Source: Peronospora farinosa
Taxonomy: Eukaryota; Oomycota; Peronosporomycetes; Peronosporales; Peronosporaceae
Length of the DNA: 64,000 bases
NCBI GenBank assembly: GCA_947646735.1
Contig: CANTFK010000397.1
Location: forward strand, 1-64,000
Reading direction: 5' to 3'
This document shows positions 54,729 through 64,000 of this stretch, piece after piece; the stretch's first letter is position 1; each line of letters opens with the position of its first letter. Under the pieces are notes generated by a model, which was given only the letters and a program-made list of their open reading frames with translations, had not been told where the DNA came from and ran no database searches. Both the position numbers and the translations under genes were made by a program.

Positions 54729-57700
54729 ATGGGGATCGCACGCGACATGACAGACACCATAGAAGACATACCGGTATCACAGGATGCAAAGACACTCGTT
54801 CCATTGTCATTGAGTCTGTACGTGAGAAATTTTGTGACGTTATGATCAATCGACCAAGTAAATTTGATGTTTGTATGTAGAGTGGCAAAGAAGGAGAGGA
54901 TCTTACAGATGGAGGTTACCAAGCTCGAGAAGATGCTTGTTCAACGCAACGAGATGCTTTCCAAACTACAAGAAAACCACGAGTATCTGCTCATGACAAA
55001 TGGACAGCTACAGTGCGCCATCGTCGATGTCACTTTTGTTCTTAGTAACGAGACTGATTCTATTGTGATTCAATAGAGCAAGAAGGTGCTTACATCGTGA
55101 GAAGCTCGTATCGCTAAAAATGCTACTAGATGCATACACAGCAACAGATGGAGTCAAATTCAAAAGTCATCTCAGCGACGCTATTGGAATGAATGAGCTC
55201 GATGCTACGGCTGAAAAGTGTGGCGTGCTGAAGGACATTTTGCTTGGACTGGTAGACAAGCATGTTGGACTGGAGCAACGATGCATGGGGATTGAAGAGC
55301 AGACGTCTAGAGAGACATTGGCTCTTATATCAAAGAACGAACAATTGAATGAAGGTATGAGAACGGAAGAGAGGGAGGATACGTGCCGTCGCTCATGCTT
55401 TTACTCTTGCTTTTGCTCTAGCTCGAAGCACTCTTGACCTTCTACACGAAGATATTCGCTCAACTCAATGGAACTTTGAGGTATTTGAACGGGTTCCAGT
55501 AGCGACGGTGTCTCTGTTACCCTATTTATCAAACTATGTGTGTATTTTGTACAGTATGATCAAGCTGAACTTGCTGAAGAAGACAAGCGTCTTCACATTG
55601 CTAGCCAAAGTGGGCAGCATGAGGCAGCAATGGCGGAAAAAGTCGACACTGCTTTGCAGAGTGGAAAGAGCGCGGTTGAAGATTTGCAGATAGTAGGCAA
55701 CTATTTGTTATTCTTGCGCATTGTTTAAGGCATCTCGCCAACTACTACAACATTTTATCAGATCTGGCAAAACGATGAAGGCATGATCCATGAAGAACAC
55801 CGCCAGCTTGCAATTGCAAACGAAAGTGCGATAAGGTACACCACTGTGCAGTGCTATTTTAACTAGTAATTAGATTGACGGTGGATGCAGTGAACAGCGA
55901 AAACTGCAGATGTTGCTTGAAAGCAACGGGGTACGAGCCGCAAAAGTGTTCGCCAGCTACGAAAAAGTGTTACTTACCGCGTTATGTGCGTACATTGAAG
56001 GCGACGTGCCCGGATGATGAGGAAGTTTTGCAGTTAGCCAAGGATTTTCAATCACGGTTGCAGCATGTCAACGTACGTCACCCTGCGGTTAAATGTCAAT
56101 CACAGGTCTAATCATTGCTTTCACTTCAGGAGGAAGTGACTAGTGCCAAATTTGTCAGACGAGAGCTAGCTCTACGAAAGAAACAAGAAAAGGAATGGCT
56201 GGCCTTTACACTTTCTAGTATCAAGGTGACCTCTGTGATTATTAGACATCATGACTTCAAGCTGCATAACAAAAGTGTCTTTGTGAGCAGGCAAAGGACG
56301 AACAGCTAACTTGGCTAGAGTGTCAACGCGTTCACCTCGAAAATGAGCAAAAAGAAGCAAAAATGGCACACGCATCTGAAGAAATCAGTAGGTGTTTTGG
56401 AGGTGTCCAGGGTGGGGGTACATGTACTAACTGATGTTGCGTGTTTCAGCTTATCAGGCATTTCTTAAAGAACACAAAGCATCAGTGACTTCGTGTGAAA
56501 ACCAAATTAAAGATGCTGAAATACTACTGAAGACGACTGAGCGTGCCATCTCCGCCCGCAATAAGAATTTGACAGCTGTCAACAAGAAGCTTGCTCAAAA
56601 GACAAAGGTGCTCGCTGAATGGAAGTCAAAAATTGCCACAAATCAGGAGCAAGTGGTAAAATCTGCAGCTACCAAGAAGCTTGTGGATGCTGAAATTCTG
56701 GCAGTACAAAATGCATTGGAGCAAGCCTCCCTGAATGTTGAACGCACTCAGCAGCTCCGAACTACACAAGATATGGAGTCTGAAAAACTGCGTTCATCCT
56801 GCGCTGTGTTGGAGTCTGAAATTCAACAGATACACAAAGTGTTGGCAATGCTAAAGGATGATACTGCAGCAGCACAAACTGCCGTAAAAAACCGTATCGA
56901 CGAAATACGCGACAAGTTCTTGAGCACCTTTGTCGTTGACGATGCTAACATTTTGATTGAGCTGCTCAACAAGGAGGTACGTGGAACTGTCATAAGATCG
57001 ACACATCACCACGAGTTTATGCCGACAAAGCTGTATTCCTCACAGATTGCAAATTGGGCAACGAAAGACGCCGACGAAATAGTTTGTGATGCGATTGCCA
57101 GCGAGACAAAAATGGTAGATATCGTACTGATTTTCTCAAGCAGTAGATGTGAACTGCTTGTGCGTTTATTTGCGAATATCAATGTTTTGGCCTGACCAGT
57201 CCGTTTGCTGCGAATACGACAGCTAAAGCAAAGATACGATGATCTGTCGGCCGCCGCGCGCAAAAAATATGGCAAGATTTTGTCACAAAAGGTAAGTGGA
57301 GTTGATAGACACATCAATCAGCCAACTGACCTTTGAACCATTGTCTCTTGTTTGGCGATCAGGAAAAACAATACAACGCAAAATTAAAAATGCTGAACGC
57401 TCAGACCGCGGAGAAGAGAGAAAAGCTTGCAGCTGTCTCCATGACGTGCAATAATAAACGCACGGGCAAGACAGCTATAATGAAGAAACCAGCTCGCGAG
57501 AATCCTTCGTTGCCTTTGTCTGCGACAGGCCATAACCCTGAAGCGGATGACGGCTCAGAAATTGCACCAACTGAAGACGGTGTGGGTAACAACGAGGGCG
57601 AGAACCAAGACGCTGACCCGCTATGGAACGAGCGCTCAAGCAACGATACCACTACCACCAAGGTTGTGCGGGGACAAACGATGATATTTAGCTGGCACAT

Positions 57701-58526
57701 GAAGTTTTGCTATAGGCTGACACATTTTGCGCTTCTGTAGGTTCCAGTTGTCACGAAAAGTTCTTCAAAGCTGACGCAAGAAAAGACGAAAATAGTGCAG
57801 AAGCTAGCTTTGAAGTCTGCGCGGCGCCAACTTGCGCCTGGATTAAATTTGGTGGATGAGTCGCCACAGACTGACAAAGAGCTGACAGACATCTTCACCA
57901 CCGACTCCACAACTGTGATAGCGGCAACGAAGGCAATTTATCCCAGTAATGAAACCATCTCGAAGCAATGCAGACGAAACGATACTACTGGAGCACGTCA
58001 ACCTCGATTGAAGCGGCGCACACCAGCGCAGAAAGCGGGAAAATCAGTGAAGACCGCAAGTATTACACCGGAAGCTGCACTTCCTGCCAATAATGTAGGC
58101 AGCGTTTCCAGCACTCAGTCAGATCATGCCGTGCAATTATCAAGCCAAGGATCTCTCTATTCTCCAATCGGCTGCGACGATGATCTTGAGGTATCACAAT
58201 CTGCAGGCGATGTTGGTCTGACAAAGCAGACGTCCGATACAGCAGTGCCCTTCACGACAAGCCAAGCTGACGCTAAAAAGCCACAGCTACAAAAGGTATG
58301 ATTTGTTACTTGCTTGCGCTTGGTAATCAATCGCGTTGAGCTAACAGCCTTGTAGCAGGTGGGCCAGTCCAACAAAAACGTCGTCAAGCGTCGCACGTCG
58401 ACGAAGGTTACGCAACGATCGCGTCAATCCAAGACGAAGAAAGTCAACCGCGTTTCTATTGGCCGCTCGCAAGCTAGTACCCGCACCGTGGATTGGTCCG
58501 CTGCTGATTCTTTCTCGTTTGAGTGA
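54729..58526 (+). CDS. 15-exon coiled-coil protein, unknown, with one frame break
   Basis: I can join exons 54729-54817, 54881-55012, 55077-55354, 55422-55480, 55555-55692, 55762-55835, 55891-56072, 56130-56225, 56291-56387, 56450-56976, 57046-57142, 57200-57291, 57363-57662, 57741-58295 and 58356-58526 with GT..AG introns of 55-78 bases and matching phases. The product is about 962 residues, mostly coiled coil (VTKLEKMLVQRNEMLSKLQE; AEILLKTTERAISARNKNLT). The last 200 residues are basic and disordered (TSTKVTQRSRQSKTKKVNR). In exon 7 one extra base near 56009-56013 is needed to stay in frame. A structural role (centrosome, flagellum, kinetochore) is possible but not shown. Confidence 0.72.
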
Positions 58527-58764
58527 CTTCGCTGGAGATTTCGGCATCGTCGTATCTTCATTTTTATCATCCCAAACACCGTTTTTTTGCCAGCCAACAA
58601 ACAGGTTTTGGTGGATTGCAAGTGTTGCGAATATTGAAACGATTGATTTTTTTCACCCAATGAGGATGATTATTAATATCGAGTGACATCCGTTCGATGA
58701 GGAGTGCACGACGACGCCAATCAGTTTCAATTGTGCAATCTAAAGCTTAACCTTCTCATTAACT

Positions 58765-59652
58765 ATGTTCTCGTTTATGCTTCGTTCCGCGTCCCACCAG
58801 CCGAGCGCTGCTGTTTCCGCCACTGCGATGGTGTCTGTTTTGGGTCTGGCTAGTTTTTCGACCGCCGCGCGCAACGCCGAGGAACCTAAGGTGGCGCTGA
58901 GTCCCAAGGAGTTCCGCTCCTTCAAGGTGACCAAGGTGGAAGACGTAACCCATGACACCAAGCGCCTGGTGTTCGCCCTACCCACCGAGGAGCACGAGAT
59001 GGGCACCACAGCGGCTAGCTGTCTCATGGCCAAGTTCGACTTGAATGGCAAGCCGGTCGTGCGCCCGTACACGCCCACTAACACAAACGACGAGAAGGGC
59101 AGGCTGGAGCTTGTGGTCAAGGGCTATCCGAATGGAAAACTGAGCAAACATATTGTCAACCTTAACGTGGGGGATGAACTGGCCATGAAGGGTCCGTTTC
59201 TCAAGTTCGAGTACAAGCCCAACCAGTACAAAAGTGTTGGCTTCATCTGCGGCGGCTCGGGCATCACCCCAGGGCTGCAGGTGATCAAGGAGATTTGCCG
59301 CAACCCAAACGACTCGACGCAAGTGGTGCTTGTCTTCTGCAATAAAACGGAGAAGGACATTATCCTCCGAGACGAGCTGGATGCACTACAGTACATGTAC
59401 CCGCAGTTCCAGGTGCATTACGTGCTGAGCGAGGCCGAGGCCAATTGGGAGGGCTACACGGGATATGTGACAAAAGAGCTCATCGAGAAACTCCTGCCTG
59501 GTCCGTCAAACGAGAGTTTCATCGGCGTGTGCGGACCCCCTCCCATGATGGGCGCTATCTCAGGTAACAAGGCCCCTGACCGGAGCCAGGGGGAGCTCAA
59601 GGGCCTGCTTAAAGAAGTAGGATATACTGACACGCAGGTTTTCAAGTTCTAA
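58765..59652 (+). CDS. NADH-cytochrome b5 reductase, mitochondrial type
   Basis: A 295-residue flavoprotein. An N-terminal presequence (MFSFMLRSASHQPSAAVSAT, then VSVLGLASFST) suggests the mitochondrial intermembrane/outer membrane form. The FAD-binding motif is RPYTPTN near residue 98, the NADH-binding motifs are GGSGITPG near residue 172 and CGPPPMMGAISG near residue 256. The length is normal. It reduces cytochrome b5 (or Mcr1-type quinone/ascorbate acceptors) with NADH. Codon use is GC-rich at third positions, unlike most neighbours, which suggests high expression. Confidence 0.93.
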   Translation: MFSFMLRSASHQPSAAVSATAMVSVLGLASFSTAARNAEEPKVALSPKEFRSFKVTKVEDVTHDTKRLVFALPTEEHEMGTTAASCLMAKFDLNGKPVVRPYTPTNTNDEKGRLELVVKGYPNGKLSKHIVNLNVGDELAMKGPFLKFEYKPNQYKSVGFICGGSGITPGLQVIKEICRNPNDSTQVVLVFCNKTEKDIILRDELDALQYMYPQFQVHYVLSEAEANWEGYTGYVTKELIEKLLPGPSNESFIGVCGPPPMMGAISGNKAPDRSQGELKGLLKEVGYTDTQVFKF

Positions 59653-60040
59653 GCAGTCTACCAATCTGTCAATTCAGGCATCAAGAAACTAGACTTGGCT
59701 AGCTCGTTAGTAGAGAAGTTCAAGAAATGGACCCATGCCGCAAGAAAATAGAGCATATAGGCTCCTGCTTTCTTTCTATCTGCTCTTCTCGCGCATTTTG
59801 TTTTGTGTCAACCCGCTTTACTTTTATCAATGCAAGATTTAACGTCAGTCAGTATATGATGCACCAGGGCCGGAAGCCAAATTTATCAGCAGCTAATCGA
59901 CACTAAACGCTAGATATTTCCACTGCTCAACCAGCAATCTCCTTTCTCCCCGATATGTTCATTTTACCACATGAAATTCCTACAAAACAAAGTTGACCAG
60001 GCTCGTAGTCACTTGGTAACTTACTTGCTCGTTGGCCAAA
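59653..60040. other. Spacer between convergent genes
   Basis: 388 bases between the stops of the b5 reductase (plus) and the PH-phosphatase gene (minus). No feature is visible. Confidence 0.45.
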
Positions 60041-61442
60041 CTACACCTCAGTAAGCTGCGTAGTCTCCAAATGTCCCGTCTGGTTCATGAATGTAAGCTG
60101 CACATTACCGACACTGTCGATTTCCATGGCAGTGATGCCGCAGTGATTGTAACGCATGCGACCCCACGTACCATCCGGGTTCACACCCAACGCTTTGCAC
60201 ACAAACCATCGGATAATGTTAGAGTGGCACACCACCACACGGAATCTGTCAGTCGCACGAGTCTGCGTCGAGCGTATGGCAAATTTGCTGACATAGCGCT
60301 CGTGGTCTTCTTGGCTCAAATCACGCTCCTCCATCTCCACGTCCTGTGGAATCAGGTGTCGAAACATGGTGCGATATGCAATTTTGAGGCGAGCACAGTC
60401 TGACACCATGTTATCGAGCTTCTCTCTTGCCAATTGCTGACGGTTGCCATTCGGCAACGGGTTACCCGGCCACGCCTCACGGAACAACTTGTTCTCACGA
60501 AGCTCCAGCGATCCTGGCGGGAAAGCCTCCCCAATCCGTTCTGCTGTCTCAACTGCTCGATGGATGCCGCTGTGGTACACTGGGAGCTTGGGAAACCGTT
60601 TCAACACCATCCTCTCCGACAAATAAGTGTGCAGGAATTTACCCGTCGTACGGGCCTGCTGCACTCCCAATTCCGTCAACGATCCATTCATGTCTATTGA
60701 CGGCGTCTCCGACCTGACATAATGACCATGACGCACCAAAATGATGTGCGTCGTACGGCTTTGGTCTACCAGTGACAAGTCCGTCATGGGCTCAACAAAA
60801 TGAGCCTCTGCAGCGACTGCAATAGCCGTCATCCAATCCATAAGCGTCTGCACATTAGGAGCTCCAAGAATCCGAGCACTTCCACTGGCCAACTTTAAAC
60901 TGAGTGACAAATTGTCTTGACGTTCCACGGATGCTCCTACAACATCCCAAGTGCCTTTCAATGCACCACATCGCTGTTTCGAGTCAATGGTATAGTATGA
61001 TAGCTCTTGTCCACGTAGCACAAACAAACGCTACCAAAATCATATGTATACGATTAGTTTTCGTTAAAAAAGATAACCAATGTATACCAAGTGTATACAA
61101 CGTCCGTACCTGTTTCCAATTTCGAAGACCAGACTCCCCCTTTTTTGTCAATTCACCCTCCATCAGCACATCGTTAGCAAAAATTTGGACATGAGCATCG
61201 AGGATTTTTGTTTGGGAAAAATTATTGCTCAAGTCCGTGACCACAGATGGTCGTATCATGGCAGAGGGTCTCATCATAGAAGCCATCATAGATGGACGTG
61301 GACCACCTTGCGTCATACCAAGTCTCTTTGTCGCACTAGCCATTCCATTGCCATTGGGTGTAAAGTGATCGACAAGAGACAAACGCGAGTTGTGCGATGG
61401 ACGCATTTCATCCTCTGGTTGAGATGGAGACACCATTTTCAT
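60041..61442 (-). CDS. PH domain plus histidine phosphatase (PGAM) fusion, 2 exons
   Basis: Exon 1 (61442-61110) and exon 2 (61030-60041) join in phase 0 over a 79-base intron, giving 440 residues. Exon 1 has a disordered N terminus with repeated SMM/PSAM segments, then the start of a PH domain (LMEGELTKKGESGLRNWKQ); exon 2 continues with RLFVLRGQELSYYT and ends at a helix (VQTLMDWMTAIAVA). After residue 200 comes the histidine-phosphatase fold with HIILVRHGHY (catalytic His in RHG), LTELGVQQA, HRAVETAE and VVCHSNIIRW (second His). It resembles PGAM5-type Ser/Thr phosphatases more than glycolytic mutase. The PH module likely targets membranes. Confidence 0.85.
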
Positions 61443-62339
61443 TGTAACGCGCTCGGTTTTTCTCGACTTTGTCCTGTTGATTAATAGGAAAATAATAGAT
61501 GTCAAATACTGTGCTGACTCTCTCTCTCTCTTGACTGGGATTGCTACAAAACTTCGACTCTCTTGTCGGTGACTGGCTATTTCAAGAGTAGTTTTACTTT
61601 TCAGCGACATAAGGGGTACTTACGCGTCACAACAATAGCTACATCATGGTTTTTACTTATAGAAAAACAATATATGGAATAAAAACAATTTCATACAATT
61701 GGCTTTATGGAGTTTTAACGACTATTTGTATAGTGATATAATATCGGAATTGGCTGATTGTACATTTCATAAATGAGAGAGTCCAGGGATTAAAGATAAC
61801 GCTTTCCGCCAAGCCTTGTGAGCTGAACTAGTAAGCACACAGAACGGGAAAGCGGAGCCTTTTACCAAGGAACTTCTTGCAAAAGAACTGCTTCGAGAGC
61901 AAACCCACCCCCTGTTGGTAGCCTGCGGATTGTGTGCCATGTAAAGCAAGATTGTGGCACAAACTTAGTAGCGACACGTTGGTCAAAACTTTGAGCGCTT
62001 CATTCACGCGCTTGTTCGTCAAGTAACGCAAAGGTACCACCCGACTGCAAAACATGTAGTGGATCTAAATACACATTCTGCACAGGCAATGGCCGTGTTC
62101 TCAACATTGTAATCTTCTATAAAGCTTACCACAAGCAGTTCTCAACATCAGCCGAGTATTATTCCAGGCCGCGTACTCCATCATGACTTTACAGGCGTAT
62201 TGGTTCTTACTTTAAGCGGCCATATGGTTATACGCTTCGGCGGCCACGCACTATAGACAAACGGGCCGCTCGAGCGACTTATAAGGACATAAACAATGGT
62301 ACACGCTGCTACGCTGCTATGCTGCATCAGTATAGCCGG

Positions 62340-62440
62340 ACAATTCCGAGCAGGTGCCAGCCCGTAACAATCTCGGGACTCGATCGAGCACCGGCGTTGC
62401 TAATCAGGCTTATGAACTAACAGACATCCTGCAATCCCTA
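62340..62440 (+). repeat. Dispersed fragment similar to 21600-21690 (minus)
   Basis: CACCGGCGTTGCTA with preceding AGCCCGxxTAACAA is shared with the reverse complement of 21600-21690, and the encoded peptides share TGVA. It is likely part of an old dispersed repeat. Confidence 0.4.
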
Positions 62441-62456
62441 AACGATTAAATAGACT

Positions 62457-62457
62457 C

Positions 62458-62502
<45 letters not shown>
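62457..62502. repeat. (TGTC)n tetranucleotide microsatellite
   Basis: About eleven perfect TGTC units in a row. Confidence 0.95.
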
Positions 62503-62503
<1 letters not shown>

Positions 62504-62599
62504 TTATCTTCGTAAGAGCTGTCTCTGCGGGGTCACAGAACCCGTGCGTAGATGCTATACACAATGTCATGTCAATCATTTACTCTCGGTATTAATATT

Positions 62600-62653
62600 C
62601 AAATGTTGTACTCAATATACAAATGTTGTACTCAATATACAAATGTTGTACTT
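62600..62653. repeat. 20-base tandem repeat, 2.7 copies
   Basis: AAATGTTGTACTCAATATAC is repeated at 62601, 62621 and in part at 62641. Confidence 0.9.
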
Positions 62654-64000
62654 ATAAGCAGATTCAAACCTTTACCCGCAGCATCAGTTGTTGTAGAGCG
62701 AGCTTTAGAAGAGGCAGAGGCCATTTGTTCGTACGATCACAGCGCGCGTTCACCAAGTTGATTGTGTACATAGAGTTGATGTTATCATTGCCACGTACTT
62801 GGACTTAAGACATAGATCAGACATCGATTGCGCACAAAGCGACCGAAGGGCCCCATTTGGAATGGTTATTTCCTGCCAGCGCTAACGTTAGCATGCCAGC
62901 GACAGCTACAATATATCTGAATAGCCAATAAACAAAGTACAAGACCTGTGCAAATTTAGCAGCTGTATCTGCAGCACTATCTATACATTTACACCATTAT
63001 CTGCATTTGCTCTATAAATTGTCTAATCGCTAAACATCTAACATGTCGCTGGCTGAGCCAAGAACAAGATGTTCCAGAGCATGTGCCTGGCCCGAGCTCT
63101 TGCAAGTTTCGGGTATAAATGAACACGCGCTGAGGCAGCTGAAGAGACGATGTCGACAGCTGTAAAGCGCGCGTTTCAGTGTGTAAACTCTGTGGATGGC
63201 GGCGCACTTGTAAGTGAATGTTATGACCGTTGTAGGCGCTAGACGGAATGCTGGCTGCATGACAAAGCTTCTCCTTCTCTCCTTTATCTTGTGATTTGGA
63301 GATCAAAAATGGAATTAAATCCATACATTTCGTAAATCCAATTAACTGGAGCCTTCTGGCTTTTGATACGTCCAGTGTAGAACAGATGATCTCTTCTACA
63401 GTGAAGGTATCGAAGTAAAGCAATATTACCACACTTAAAAATTTAACATGCACACAGCATTTCTGAAACTTTTGTGTGATCGTCGTGGCTGTGGCTTTTT
63501 GTTGCGCCTGAACTATCTAAATCACACATAGACAGAAATTACTACGGTTTTGTCGATCTGATTAAATAAATATCTCAAACATCGGAACGTCAAGTTTGCT
63601 GCTTACTATAGCTTAGTAAGTTGATAAGATCATTTGGCCCGTCAAATTTTTACGGTACGCTTTGTCAACGAACAAAAGCGCCACAGTTTGGCACCCAGCA
63701 CCAGCCTAATTTCCAAAAAAAACTACTGTCGACTTTCTCGCAGTGCACGGCTTTTTGTCCTACATATTGTAACGAAAGCTCAACTACTTCTTTGGGCTGC
63801 CGAATGAAAAGTGGCATTAAGAGTTAAACTACTACTCAAATGAATGTATAATTATCCTTGTAAACTGATCACTCAATCCAGATCATTCGAAGACCACTGT
63901 CTTTCCCTTTACACAACACACACACCTACTGTCGTAATTCGTGATCCTCGACACATATTGACGATAATGATATGGTTCACGATAGAGGTGGTACCCATAA

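Larger units (their letters stand above)
61443..64000. other. 2.5-kb gene-free end with simple repeats
   Basis: No supported gene. Short frames (61767-62055 and 62989-63453 on minus) lack recognisable similarity. The region has the tandem repeats at 62457-62502 and 62600-62653 and the repeat fragment near 62340-62440. Confidence 0.5.

Noticed and set aside
62989..63453. Minus-strand frame of 154 codons
   Set aside because: No motif, mixed composition and no conserved context; treated as spurious.
1..64000. tRNA, rRNA or CRISPR features
   Set aside because: Scanned for box-B-like GGTTCGA and short direct repeats with spacers; none with a convincing cloverleaf or spacer pattern was found. The DRDP array is a coding tandem repeat, not a CRISPR array.

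Overview
This window looks like nuclear DNA of an oomycete, most likely a member of the Peronosporales (Phytophthora or a downy mildew). The reasons are compact genes with few short introns (about 55-105 bases, GT..AG), an NLP-type necrosis-inducing-like secreted protein, a secreted/membrane GH5 glucanase relative, repeat-type WRKY19-like zinc-binding proteins, SWEET transporters and Ty3/gypsy relics with TGTAAC..GTTACA termini. I cannot name the species from sequence alone. No tRNA, rRNA or CRISPR array was seen.

Layout. 1-5.5 kb is a decayed minus-strand Ty3/gypsy retroelement (gag, protease and a truncated reverse transcriptase) with an odd array of palindromic GGATCGCGATCC units. 5.7-8.0 kb is a helical protein of unknown role; 8.0-9.6 kb holds pieces of a broken repeat family. 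9.7-21.1 kb is gene-dense: a Nup58-type FG nucleoporin, a GH5-like protein that has lost its catalytic residues, a DUF98/Ycf21 chorismate-lyase-like protein, mitochondrial ribosomal protein bL34, a small tail-anchored protein, glutaminyl-tRNA synthetase, a U1A/U2B'' spliceosomal protein and an NLP. 21.1-26.5 kb is repeat-rich and contains a C2H2 zinc-finger gene, a homopolymer tract and a broken gene that shares blocks with 8.3-9.2 kb.

26.5-42.4 kb is again dense: a DysF-PH-VPS9 Rab5-type exchange factor, a UBL-PUB-STI1-UIM ubiquitin adaptor, a PDZ-ended protein, condensin subunit CAP-G, and head-to-head with it a 1,353-residue PX-RCC1-TBC protein. 43.4-50.7 kb has a WRKY19-like protein, a CHIP-type E3 ligase gene interrupted by two in-frame TAG codons, a small unknown gene and a GOST/lung-7TM protein. 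51.6-61.5 kb has two tail-to-tail SWEET transporters, a 15-exon coiled-coil gene, NADH-cytochrome b5 reductase and a PH-histidine phosphatase fusion. The last 2.5 kb is gene-free with simple repeats.

How the genes relate. There is no operon-like logic. Several genes do concern membrane traffic (VPS9 exchange factor, TBC GTPase activator, GOST protein), protein quality control (CHIP, UBL-PUB adaptor) and host interaction or nutrition (NLP, GH5-like, SWEETs). The most notable signals are the catalytically dead GH5-like protein, the doubly nonsense-mutated CHIP gene, the multi-domain fusions, and a scatter of single-base frame breaks that may be real decay or residual assembly error.
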